Source: GCA-2748575 sp965222725
Lineage (GTDB): Bacteria > Pseudomonadota > Gammaproteobacteria > Pseudomonadales > Ketobacteraceae
Length of the DNA stretch: 64,000 nucleotides
Direction of reading: 5' to 3'
Assembly (NCBI GenBank): GCA_965222725.1
Contig: OZ244969.1
Span: 2,666,001-2,730,000 of the forward strand
Below, piece by piece: positions 1 to 7,183 of this stretch. A program made the position numbers and the translations under genes. The first letter of the stretch is position 1. Each line of letters begins with the position of its first letter. The notes below the pieces were generated by a model that searched no databases, was not told the DNA's origin, and was given only the letters and a program-made list of their open reading frames with translations.

Positions 1-2
1 CT

Positions 3-800
3 CTGTTGCAGAATGCCCATCCCTGGGTGGCCAATGCCATCAAGCAGCATTCCCGTACCATGGATGATCCCATGAGCCGCTTTCGCGGAACCTTTACCAA
101 TGTTTTTACCATGGTATACGGCAGCCTGGATCAGGTGATTGACAGTGCCCTGAAGGTACACAACATTCACCACAGTATTAACGGTGAAATCGAGGAAGAT
201 TCCGGTGCCTTTGCCAAGGGCAGTTACTATCAGGCCAACGAAGCCAGTTCCATGTTGTGGGTGCATGCCACCCTGTGGGAAACCACCGTTTACATGTACG
301 AACTTATTATTGGCGACCTGACTGATCAGGAAAAAGAGACCTACTATCAGGAAGCCAAGATGTTTGCCTTTTTGTTTGGCATTCCGGAAGACAAGCAGCC
401 TCCCAACTGGCATGAATTCCTCGAATACAACCAGCGAATGTGGAACAGTGATGCCTTAACGGTAAAAGAAGCGTCGCGGGAAATTTCATCCTTTCTGTTT
501 ACCTTCAGCAAACCGCTGGTGCCGGTGCTGGATCGTTATGAAGTCTTCACGTCCATGATCATGCCGGAAAGATTGCGGGAGCAATATCATATGCCGCCCG
601 CGACACCGGAAAATCTCGCGCTGTTTGAACGCTATGTCAAAATGCTGAAACGAGTCTACCCGCGGTTACCACGTCACCTGCGTTATCTGCCTCCGTATCT
701 GGAGGCGCAGAACCGGATAAAAGGCAAACACCGGCCCGGTGTCATTACCGGTTCATTAAACAAGTTAATGCTGGGGCGGAGCCGACTGGTGTCTGTATAA
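3..800 (+). CDS. MpaB/DUF2236-type oxygenase-like protein, 5' partial
   Basis: The reading frame is open to the left edge, so the N-terminus is missing and at least 265 residues remain. The visible part is all-helical and His/Trp/Tyr-rich, with blocks such as VHNIHHSING and MLWVHATLWETT. These resemble the DUF2236 family, which contains the fungal MpaB oxygenase and the haem-dependent latex-clearing proteins; conserved histidines serve the cofactor there. No signal peptide can be judged. The substrate is unknown. Family placement is from recognised sequence character only. The next gene starts about 180 bases downstream, so co-transcription is not evident. Confidence 0.6.
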   Translation: MLQNAHPWVANAIKQHSRTMDDPMSRFRGTFTNVFTMVYGSLDQVIDSALKVHNIHHSINGEIEEDSGAFAKGSYYQANEASSMLWVHATLWETTVYMYELIIGDLTDQEKETYYQEAKMFAFLFGIPEDKQPPNWHEFLEYNQRMWNSDALTVKEASREISSFLFTFSKPLVPVLDRYEVFTSMIMPERLREQYHMPPATPENLALFERYVKMLKRVYPRLPRHLRYLPPYLEAQNRIKGKHRPGVITGSLNKLMLGRSRLVSV

Positions 801-870
801 AAGCCTGATTTCTGTATAAAAGTGAAAGGGCCTGCATGGCATTGCCCACCAGCCTTGGCTAAGCTGTAGC

Positions 871-903
871 AGGTTATTTAGTAGGTTATGTATAGGTTAT
901 ACA
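871..903 (+). promoter_or_regulatory. Triple AGGTTAT direct repeats and -10-like box
   Basis: The heptamer AGGTTAT occurs at 871-877, 883-889 and 894-900, giving periods of 12 and 11 bases on one face of the helix. The last copy overlaps TATACA (898-903), a good -10 element, while no good -35 lies 17 bases upstream. This arrangement is typical of promoters activated by an OmpR/PhoB-type regulator. The regulator is not known. Confidence 0.4.
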
Positions 904-977
904 GTCAATTCATTCGCTGCCTGCGGGTTTGTTGTGACAATCACTCAGGCAGCGCCAGCAATAAGGATATTGTTTTT

Positions 978-1799
978 ATGCTGAAACTCTCCCGCGCCGC
1001 TCTGGTATTTCTGATCAGTCTGTCGTTTCTGACCTTGAGTCAGGTTGCTTCGGCCGCCGATTCCCTGGACAAACTCATGGCACTCAGCGGCCTTACCAAA
1101 CAGGTAAAAGAATACCCCGGCGTGATCAAGGCGGGTATTTATGCCAGTTACAGTAAAAATCCCACCATGCCGTACGGCAGTGTGCAGGAGCTGATGGCTT
1201 CTGCCGACAAGGCATTTGTTCCAGAGCAGATTCTTGTTACCACCAAAAAAACACTGGCGGACACCCTGTCGGATGATCAGGTGTCGGAGCTGCTCACCTG
1301 GTATGAATCGGATCTGGGTAAAAAGATTACCCGTGAAGAAGAAAAAGCCTCTACACCGGAAGCCTATGAAGACATGTCCATCAACGGGCATACATTAATG
1401 GGTAATCAGGAACGGGTAGCCATGGCAAAGCGACTGGAAGATATTATTAACGCCACCGATCTTTCCATGGCGCTGCAGGAATACACCGCGTTGGCAGTCT
1501 ATTCCGCTTTAATGCCCGGTCAGTCCGGCAATATGGATGCGTTAAAACAGAATATAGTGGCCCAGCTGGCCCAGGCCCGCCCACAAATGGAGCAGAATGT
1601 GCTGATGTCGCTGGTGTATTCTCACCGCAATCTGGATTTGGCCGAGCTGAAAAAATACCAGCAGTTTCTGGCAAAACCTGCAGCGAAAAAGTTTAACCGT
1701 GCCGCCATGCAGGGCATTAAAGCGGGCATGGAAGACAGCATTAATGACTGGGTAAAAGTGTTCGAAAAAATGCGCGCCGATAAGGCCGGCAAGCCGTAA
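978..1799 (+). CDS. Secreted DUF2059-like protein
   Basis: The start at 978 is chosen because AAGGA (963-967) lies about 10 bases upstream and because it begins a clean signal peptide, with a hydrophobic core ending in VASA before ADS. A longer in-frame start at 888 would bury the signal. The 273-residue product is helical. A central block (LSDDQVSELLTWYESDLGKK) resembles the DUF2059 domain of periplasmic proteins of unknown function. There are no obvious catalytic residues and no cysteines in the mature part. Direct repeats at 871-900 suggest regulated expression. Function unknown. Confidence 0.65.
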   Translation: MLKLSRAALVFLISLSFLTLSQVASAADSLDKLMALSGLTKQVKEYPGVIKAGIYASYSKNPTMPYGSVQELMASADKAFVPEQILVTTKKTLADTLSDDQVSELLTWYESDLGKKITREEEKASTPEAYEDMSINGHTLMGNQERVAMAKRLEDIINATDLSMALQEYTALAVYSALMPGQSGNMDALKQNIVAQLAQARPQMEQNVLMSLVYSHRNLDLAELKKYQQFLAKPAAKKFNRAAMQGIKAGMEDSINDWVKVFEKMRADKAGKP

Positions 1800-1839
1800 T
1801 AATTCACAAAACCGCTGGTGATTTCACCACGCGTTCATG

Positions 1840-1901
1840 CTCCGGGGCTGGTAGATTAGCAATGGAAAGCTAAAACTTCCTACCGCAAAAGGCCCCGGAG
1901 G
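1840..1901 (+). promoter_or_regulatory. Nested hairpin sequestering a Shine-Dalgarno
   Basis: A perfect 9-bp stem pairs CTCCGGGGC (1840-1848) with GCCCCGGAG (1892-1900). Inside it GGTAG (1850-1854) pairs with CTACC (1880-1884), and TTAGC (1856-1860) pairs with GCTAA (1869-1873). The 3' arm contains most of the ribosome binding site GGAGG (1897-1901), six bases from the ATG at 1908. Pairing is read directly; regulation (thermometer or riboswitch-like control) is inference. There is no U-tract, so it is not an intrinsic terminator. Confidence 0.6.
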
Positions 1902-1907
1902 CACACC

Positions 1908-2306
1908 ATGAGACTTCTGATCTTTATCGCCATTTCACTGGTGCTTACATCTCCCTGGTCACAGGCGGCGGACGCTTCCGGCAGTGAGTTCTCCAATGTG
2001 GCCATTAACGGTTATATTCTTACCCGGGCGGAGCTGTCCGGATTGGAACGGCAACTGGGCTCACGTGTGGCACCGGGCGCCTATCTGTACAACAGCTATA
2101 ACGGCTGCTGGCTGAACACCAGCAATGGTACCAGTGGTTGCCTGGGTAATGGCGGGCAGGGTAGTGCAGGTACCTATCATTCCCGTTATGGCAGCGGTGA
2201 GCGCAACAATCAGGGTGACTGGAGCCACTACAGCAATGCTGCCGGTGGCGGCGTGGGTGGAACCGGGGATGGTTGTGTCTATGCGTTCGGCTGGTCTAAT
2301 TGTTAG
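1908..2306 (+). CDS. Small secreted Gly-rich protein with four cysteines
   Basis: This 132-residue product begins with a signal peptide (cleavage probably after SQAA or nearby). A short region containing the phrase NGYILTRAELSGLERQLG follows, then a Gly/Ser/Asn-rich tail. Four cysteines, in NGCW, SGCLGN, DGCVY and the terminal SNC, could form two disulfides in the periplasm or outside the cell. GGAGG at 1897-1901 gives good initiation but is locked in a hairpin. I do not recognise a named family and see no catalytic motif. It converges with the gene at 2348-2746 across about 40 bases. Confidence 0.7.
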   Translation: MRLLIFIAISLVLTSPWSQAADASGSEFSNVAINGYILTRAELSGLERQLGSRVAPGAYLYNSYNGCWLNTSNGTSGCLGNGGQGSAGTYHSRYGSGERNNQGDWSHYSNAAGGGVGGTGDGCVYAFGWSNC

Positions 2307-2347
2307 AGATGCCCTGATGCCCTGATGCTTTGAGGTCCTGGTTGAGA

Positions 2348-2746
2348 TCAGTCTTCTTCCGTCTGCCAGGTGATGACCTGTTCGCCGCTGGCTGAGATTT
2401 CATACCAGCGGTCCGGGTCGTCACCGTTTTGCCAGGCACTTTCAATACAGCGTACTGTGGCACCAATGGCCTGGTGCGCTGCCCGGCCCATATCAATGTC
2501 GTTTGCCCAGGGGGTGTTGCGGTTTTGCACCCAGACACTGGTATAACCGGTTTGCCCCGCGTTTTTTACCACGGTGATGGGGGTTGGGCTGCCTTGGTGA
2601 ATACCGTTAAAGCGAAAGCCTTTTTTTGATTCACGACGCAATTCACTGCCGGGGAAACTGGCGAGCAGCCAGGTTTTAATGGCTTCCAGTGGTTCGCCTT
2701 CAATATAAATTTCCAGGTCGTCCAGTTGTTCCAGTGAATCGGTCAT
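2348..2746 (-). CDS. Conserved hypothetical protein, 132 aa
   Basis: This soluble acidic protein has no signal peptide or membrane segment and contains many Trp residues (WVQNRNTPWAND; WYEISASGEQVITWQ). It lies 10 bases downstream of rlmA on the same strand, so it is probably the last gene of the dap/rlmA transcript. No motif points to a function. The reading frame is supported by its compact spacing and by the lack of a competing gene on the other strand. Confidence 0.6.
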   Translation of the reverse strand: MTDSLEQLDDLEIYIEGEPLEAIKTWLLASFPGSELRRESKKGFRFNGIHQGSPTPITVVKNAGQTGYTSVWVQNRNTPWANDIDMGRAAHQAIGATVRCIESAWQNGDDPDRWYEISASGEQVITWQTEED

Positions 2747-2756
2747 GGTTGAGTCG

Positions 2757-3725
2757 CTATTCAGTGTCTGTCGTTAATTCTGTCGGTGGTTCTGTTGGTG
2801 GTTCTGCCGTAAAATCTGGCGTTGTCGCTGCCGCCCCGGGCCGCCAGAGTGTGATCAGAAAATCCGCTTCGCAATCCAGCTCGGTCAGGGTTTCCAGGCG
2901 GGCTTTCTTTGCCGGAGCAATCCGCCAGCTATGAGGTGTCATGGCCAGCAGTGCGTTGATCATATCACCGGAGTTTAACCGGATGCGATAATCCAGCTTT
3001 TCCCGGGCAATCAGCTCCCAGCGGGCTTCACGCTGGGCAATGAACTTGTTCTCGTCAAATGGCTGCACATCCTCATACAGCAAGGCTTTTAACTCCTGCA
3101 AATGCCGGTTGCCGGCAGTAACCTGAATCAATACGCCATCCGGTTTCAGGCAGTGCTGAAAGGGTTCGTCCAGAACCGGACTGAATACGGAGAGGATACC
3201 GTCCAGGGAATTGGCCTGCAGGGGAATCTGCTTCAGCGATGCCACCAGCCAGACAATCTGTTTGCTGCGCTGGCAGGCACTCAGAATGGCGGGTTTGGAG
3301 ATATCGATGCCAACTATTTCGGCGTTTGGTTCGGCGTTCAGTTCGGCATTGCTTGCCGGGGCATGCTGTTGCAGGTATGCCGCCAGATAGCCGGTGTAAT
3401 AGCCTTCACCGCAGCCGGCATCCAGAATCTTTGGCTGCTGATCAGCGGGGAGGGCATTCATCAGCATCTCACCAACGCGCTTTGCCAGGGGGTCGTAATA
3501 GCCGCCGTTAAGAAACAGTTTGCGAGAGGCCACCATGGCTTTGTCGTCGCCGGGGGCCCGGGAGCGTTTGTGCTGCACCGGCAGCAGGTGCAGATAGCCT
3601 TGCCGGGCCAGATCAAAACTGTGGTTCCGGGAACACTGCAGGCGCTTGCCCTGCGCATCGGGATCCTGCAAGGGCTCCTGACAGAGAGGGCAAATCAGAA
3701 TCCGGGAGTGCGCGATCGCCGCCAT
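2757..3725 (-). CDS. rlmA: 23S rRNA (guanine-N1)-methyltransferase RlmA-like
   Basis: This S-adenosylmethionine enzyme methylates G745-type positions in 23S rRNA. The N-terminal zinc knuckle is CPLC followed by C and H in LQCSRNH, as in RlmA/RrmA. The SAM-binding motif is ILDAGCGEGYY. The start (ATG at 3725-3723) shares one base with the dapE stop, a TGATG junction implying translational coupling. At 322 residues it is longer than the usual ~270. The excess includes a NAE-repeat loop (coded at 3319-3354) and a Pro/Thr/Glu-rich tail (coded from about 2760 to 2830). Both look like recent short tandem expansions and probably lie outside the catalytic fold. Confidence 0.88.
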   Translation of the reverse strand: MAAIAHSRILICPLCQEPLQDPDAQGKRLQCSRNHSFDLARQGYLHLLPVQHKRSRAPGDDKAMVASRKLFLNGGYYDPLAKRVGEMLMNALPADQQPKILDAGCGEGYYTGYLAAYLQQHAPASNAELNAEPNAEIVGIDISKPAILSACQRSKQIVWLVASLKQIPLQANSLDGILSVFSPVLDEPFQHCLKPDGVLIQVTAGNRHLQELKALLYEDVQPFDENKFIAQREARWELIAREKLDYRIRLNSGDMINALLAMTPHSWRIAPAKKARLETLTELDCEADFLITLWRPGAAATTPDFTAEPPTEPPTELTTDTE

Positions 3726-4861
3726 CAGGTGAGCAAATGATCCAGTATGCCCTGGTACATGTCCGACAGGGTGTCCAGATCCGCCGCCTTCACATGCTCG
3801 TTCACTTTGTGAATAGTGGCGTTCACCGGCCCCAGTTCCACCACCTGAGCGCCGGTGGGGGCGATAAAGCGGCCATCGGAGGTGCCGCCGGCGGTGGACA
3901 GCTCGGTATCCCGACCGGTTACAGTCTTGATGGCAGCAACAGTGGCCTCCACCAGCTCGCCTTTGGCGGTCAGAAAGGGTTGCCCGGACAGGTTCCACTG
4001 AATCTCGAAGTCCAGATTGAATTCGTTGAGGATGGCTTCGGCCCGTGCCTGCAGCCCTTCGGCGGTGCTTTCCGTGGAAAACCGGAAATTGAACACCACT
4101 TCCACTTCGCCGGGAATCACGTTGGTGGCGCCGGTGCCGCCATTGATATTGGAAATCTGGAAAGAAGTGGGGGGGAAGAAGTCGTTGCCGTCATCCCAGT
4201 GTTCCGCTGCCAGTCTGGTCAGTGCCGGGGCGGCTTCATGGATGGGGTTGCGGGCCAGATGAGGGTAGGCCACATGGCCCTGAACGCCTTTGATCTTCAA
4301 CACGGCCCCCAGGGAACCGCGGCGGCCGTTTTTCACCACATCGCCCACTTGAGTGGTGCTGGAGGGTTCTCCCACAAGGCAGTAATCGATTTTTTCGTTG
4401 CGGGCTTCCAGGGTGTCCACCACTTTCACGGTGCCGTTCACAGCGGGGCCTTCCTCGTCACTGGTGATGAGGAAGGCGATGGAGCCCTTATGGTCCGGGT
4501 TTGCTGCCACAAAGCGCTCACAGGCGGTAACCATGGCCGCCAGGCTGCCTTTCATGTCGGCCGCGCCGCGGCCATGGAGCATGCCGTCGATGACTTTGGG
4601 GGAAAAGGGCGGGTTGTCCCAGTTTTCTTCCGGGCCGGTGGGCACCACATCGGTATGGCCGGCAAAGGCCAGTAGCGGGCCTTCGCTGCCGCGGCGCGCC
4701 CAGAAATTTTCCACCTCGCCGAAATTGAGCTTTTCAGCTTTGAAGCCGATGGCTTCCAGCCGGGAAATCATGATGGCCTGACAGTTGGCGTCTTCCGGGG
4801 TAACGGATATTTGCGAAATCAGGTCTTTGGCTAGGCTTAGGGTGGCGGATTCCTGTGACAT
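3725..4861 (-). CDS. dapE: Succinyl-diaminopimelate desuccinylase
   Basis: DapE hydrolyses N-succinyl-LL-2,6-diaminopimelate to LL-diaminopimelate and succinate in lysine and peptidoglycan synthesis. It is a di-zinc M20 peptidase-fold enzyme. Visible ligands and catalytic residues are H69 (FAGHTDVVP), D102 (RGAADMKGS), E136/E137 (SDEEGPA), E165 (GEPSS) and H351 (NATIHKVNE). The length, 378 residues, matches the family. It follows the unknown membrane protein by 33 bases and overlaps rlmA by one base, placing it in the minus-strand dap transcript. Confidence 0.97.
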   Translation of the reverse strand: MSQESATLSLAKDLISQISVTPEDANCQAIMISRLEAIGFKAEKLNFGEVENFWARRGSEGPLLAFAGHTDVVPTGPEENWDNPPFSPKVIDGMLHGRGAADMKGSLAAMVTACERFVAANPDHKGSIAFLITSDEEGPAVNGTVKVVDTLEARNEKIDYCLVGEPSSTTQVGDVVKNGRRGSLGAVLKIKGVQGHVAYPHLARNPIHEAAPALTRLAAEHWDDGNDFFPPTSFQISNINGGTGATNVIPGEVEVVFNFRFSTESTAEGLQARAEAILNEFNLDFEIQWNLSGQPFLTAKGELVEATVAAIKTVTGRDTELSTAGGTSDGRFIAPTGAQVVELGPVNATIHKVNEHVKAADLDTLSDMYQGILDHLLT

Positions 4862-4894
4862 ACGGGCCCCTCTGGTTGGCAGGAGGGGCGCATG

Positions 4895-5647
4895 TTATTT
4901 GAAATCCTTGGCTTCGACAACTTCGGGCACGGTGATGGGCTGGCGTTTGGCCAGGTATTCGTTCCATTCCAGTTTCACCGCCCGCAGATTACCCCGGGTG
5001 TCCTTGTTGAAGGGTTTGATGGCGGTCAGGTCCACGCCGGCCTGCATCAGGGTCAGGGCGGTCATTTTCACGTCTTCCAGTTTTACGTATTTGCCGAAAT
5101 AGAGCACATTGGCCTGCTCAAGGGGCTCTTCGTCGTCTTGCTCCGGTATCACCTTGTAACCCAGGCGTTTCAGCGACAGACGCACGATATCCCGGTCCAC
5201 CGTTCGGGGAATGCCTTTGTACAGGTAAATGGCACGTTCGGCATCCGGCTGTTCGCCGCGGAGCTTTTCCAGGGCCAGGGCGGCTTCTGTGATGCGGCGA
5301 AAATCCGGGTTGGCCCGGGTCCAGCCATAGCTGCGCAGGCGTTCCAGCATGGCCAGGTCTTCGTCTTCCGGTGGCACCTGCTGGGCAATGATCAGGGCCA
5401 GTTCATCCAGATGCAGGTATTTCCATTCCTCCATGGTGGCCAGTTCTGCCTTGGCTTCGGCGATGCGTTCTTCGTATTCAGAGGAGATGACATTGGCGTA
5501 GATGGCGAGCCCCAGAAAGATCAGGGCCAGTATGGAAAACACACTGATCCCGGCAATGGACTTGAGGGGAAGGAATTTGGCGGCGCAGGCCGTCCCGATG
5601 GTCAGCAGCACCATGATCCAGGGTAGTATGTATGCGATGGAGTCCAT
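4895..5647 (-). CDS. Two-helix membrane protein of unknown function
   Basis: The start at 5647 is preferred because it places two hydrophobic helices (about residues 3-21 and 25-47) right at the N-terminus; an in-frame start at 5701 would add 18 polar residues. After the helices comes an acidic, helical linker. The ~130-residue C-terminal part has two similar halves built on the pattern I-Y-G/KG-V-D-aL-LGY/aGV. This is reminiscent of small beta-alpha domains such as SPOR or LytR_C, but I cannot assign it. It sits between yffB and dapE, so a link to the cell wall is possible but unproven. Confidence 0.6.
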   Translation of the reverse strand: MDSIAYILPWIMVLLTIGTACAAKFLPLKSIAGISVFSILALIFLGLAIYANVISSEYEERIAEAKAELATMEEWKYLHLDELALIIAQQVPPEDEDLAMLERLRSYGWTRANPDFRRITEAALALEKLRGEQPDAERAIYLYKGIPRTVDRDIVRLSLKRLGYKVIPEQDDEEPLEQANVLYFGKYVKLEDVKMTALTLMQAGVDLTAIKPFNKDTRGNLRAVKLEWNEYLAKRQPITVPEVVEAKDFK

Positions 5648-5781
5648 AGTCTTCTGTCCCGCCTGAGGTTGGTTCGCCAGACATTTGATTTGCAAGCGCA
5701 TTTGGGCGCTTTCTAATCAGTATAGACAAAGAATGAAAAGGGTTAGGCAATGCGGGGGCAGAGAATGGAAAAAGTGCAGAA

Positions 5782-5801
5782 AAAGTCCAGATATGGATTT
5801 T
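5782..5801. repeat. 20-bp direct repeat, copy 1
   Basis: This copy, AAAGTCCAGATATGGATTTT, matches 19 of 20 bases with the copy at 6204-6223. The two copies bracket the yffB-like gene closely on both sides. Confidence 0.7.
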
Positions 5802-5822
5802 CCCACACCATCGGAATGAATT

Positions 5823-6170
5823 TCAGGAAAACAGCGTTTCGTAGTCCGCGGCTTTGAATCCCACGGTGATATCGCCGCCGGTTTCCAGCACCGGCCTTTT
5901 GATAATGGCAGGGTTTTCCAGCATCAGTGCCTTGGCGCTGGCTGCGTCGATACTGTTTTTTGTGTCCTCCGGCAGTTGCCGCCAGGTGGTGCCGCGCTTG
6001 TTCAGCAACAGTTCCCAGCCTGCGGTGTTGAACCAACTATCTAATTTTTCAGCAGTTAATCCGTCTTTGCGGAAATCGTGAAACTGGTAGTCGATGCCGG
6101 CATCGTCCATCCATTTGCGGGCTTTCTTGATGGTGTCGCAGTTTTTAATGCCGTACATAATTGTACTCAT
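5823..6170 (-). CDS. yffB: ArsC/Spx-family thioredoxin-fold protein (YffB-like)
   Basis: The 115-residue protein has the compact ArsC/Spx fold. It carries a single N-terminal cysteine in YGIKNCDTIKKARKW and the conserved late block NPAIIKRPVLE. In Escherichia coli yffB is the direct neighbour of dapE, and the same neighbourhood is kept here, one gene removed. Family members are proposed glutathione-dependent thiol reductases; true arsenate reductase activity is doubtful, because these proteins sit in housekeeping loci rather than ars operons. Start ATG at 6170. A nearly identical 20-bp sequence flanks the gene on each side. Confidence 0.88.
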   Translation of the reverse strand: MSTIMYGIKNCDTIKKARKWMDDAGIDYQFHDFRKDGLTAEKLDSWFNTAGWELLLNKRGTTWRQLPEDTKNSIDAASAKALMLENPAIIKRPVLETGGDITVGFKAADYETLFS

Positions 6171-6203
6171 GAGATAACCTGTTCAGCTAAGCGGATTCGG
6201 AGG

Positions 6204-6223
6204 AAAGTCCAGATATGTATTTT
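6204..6223. repeat. 20-bp direct repeat, copy 2
   Basis: This copy, AAAGTCCAGATATGTATTTT, differs from the one at 5782-5801 at a single base. It lies 34 bases upstream of the yffB start, in the gap after dapD, so it could be part of an operator or promoter. Confidence 0.7.
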
Positions 6224-6258
6224 TAAAGGCGGTCTGCAACCGGCTTTATCTGGCATTG

Positions 6259-6278
6259 AAAAAGAGGCTGGATCAGCC
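6259..6278 (-). terminator. Weak intrinsic terminator after dapD
   Basis: On the minus strand GGCTG and CAGCC form a 5-bp stem with a three-base loop (6266-6278), followed by TCTTTTT (6265-6259). The stem is short, so partial readthrough into yffB is likely. Confidence 0.4.
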
Positions 6279-6329
6279 GGAGCGGAAGCCGGAATTATCT
6301 GCTCCCGCTCTGGCTGTGCCTGAGGCTTA

Positions 6330-7154
6330 TCAGTCGATAGAGCGCAGCAGTTCGTTGATGCCTACTTTGCCGCGGGTCTGCTCGTCGACGGTTTTGACGA
6401 TGATGGCAGCGTACAGGCTGTACTTGCCGCATTTGGAGGGCAGGTTTCCGGGTACTACCACTGAACCGGCTGGAACGCGGCCAAAGTGGACTTCGCCGGT
6501 TTCGCGGTTGTAGATCTTGGTGCTTTTACCGATGTAAACGCCCATGGATATCACCGCGCCTTCTTCCACGATCACGCCTTCCACGATTTCAGAGCGGGCG
6601 CCGATAAAGGCGTTGTCCTCAATAATGGTGGGGCCGGCCTGCAGGGGCTCCAGCACGCCGCCGATGCCTACACCGCCAGAAAGGTGCACGTTTTTACCGA
6701 TCTGGGCGCAGGAGCCCACGGTAGCCCAGGTGTCCACCATGGCGCCGCTGTCCACATAGGCGCCAATGTTCACGTAAGAGGGCATCAGTACCACATTGGG
6801 GGCAATGTAGCTGCCTTTACGGGCAACGGCAGGCGGTACAACACGTACGCCGGCTTCCTTGAACTGTTCCGGCGTCATGTCGGCGAATTTCACGTCTACC
6901 TTGTCGTAGTACTGGGTGAACTGGCCGTTAATGGGGGCGTTGTCCTGAATCCGGAAGCCCAGCAACACGGCTTTTTTCAGCCACTGGTTCACAACCCACT
7001 CGCCGTCTTTCTTTTCTGCAACACGGGCTTGTCCGTTATCCAGCATGTTGAGTGCTTCCTGAATGGCCGCTTTTACATCGCTGTCCACGGAAGTGGGGGT
7101 AATGTCGGCGCGATTTTCAAAGGCGTTTTCAATGATGCTTTGTAAGTCACTCAT
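6330..7154 (-). CDS. dapD: Tetrahydrodipicolinate N-succinyltransferase
   Basis: DapD transfers succinyl from succinyl-CoA to tetrahydrodipicolinate, the first committed succinylase-branch step of lysine synthesis. The start at 7154 has AGGAG just upstream and gives 274 residues, exactly the E. coli length. The middle of the protein is a left-handed beta-helix of hexapeptide repeats (runs such as VNIGAYVDSGAMVDTWAT and NAFIGARSEIVEGVIVEEGA), as expected for this trimeric enzyme. It follows dapC by 29 bases. Confidence 0.97.
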   Translation of the reverse strand: MSDLQSIIENAFENRADITPTSVDSDVKAAIQEALNMLDNGQARVAEKKDGEWVVNQWLKKAVLLGFRIQDNAPINGQFTQYYDKVDVKFADMTPEQFKEAGVRVVPPAVARKGSYIAPNVVLMPSYVNIGAYVDSGAMVDTWATVGSCAQIGKNVHLSGGVGIGGVLEPLQAGPTIIEDNAFIGARSEIVEGVIVEEGAVISMGVYIGKSTKIYNRETGEVHFGRVPAGSVVVPGNLPSKCGKYSLYAAIIVKTVDEQTRGKVGINELLRSID

Positions 7155-7183
7155 AACTAAGGCTCCTGTTGAGTGGTCCTGAA

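Noticed and set aside
888..977. Upstream in-frame start for the DUF2059-like protein
   Set aside because: It would place 30 polar residues with cysteines before the signal peptide and would overlap the promoter-like repeats; the ATG at 978 has a proper SD.
3737..4675. Long open frame opposite dapE (312 codons, plus strand)
   Set aside because: It is antisense to dapE, which has all its zinc ligands; the frame is a codon-bias artefact and has no ribosome binding site or family character.
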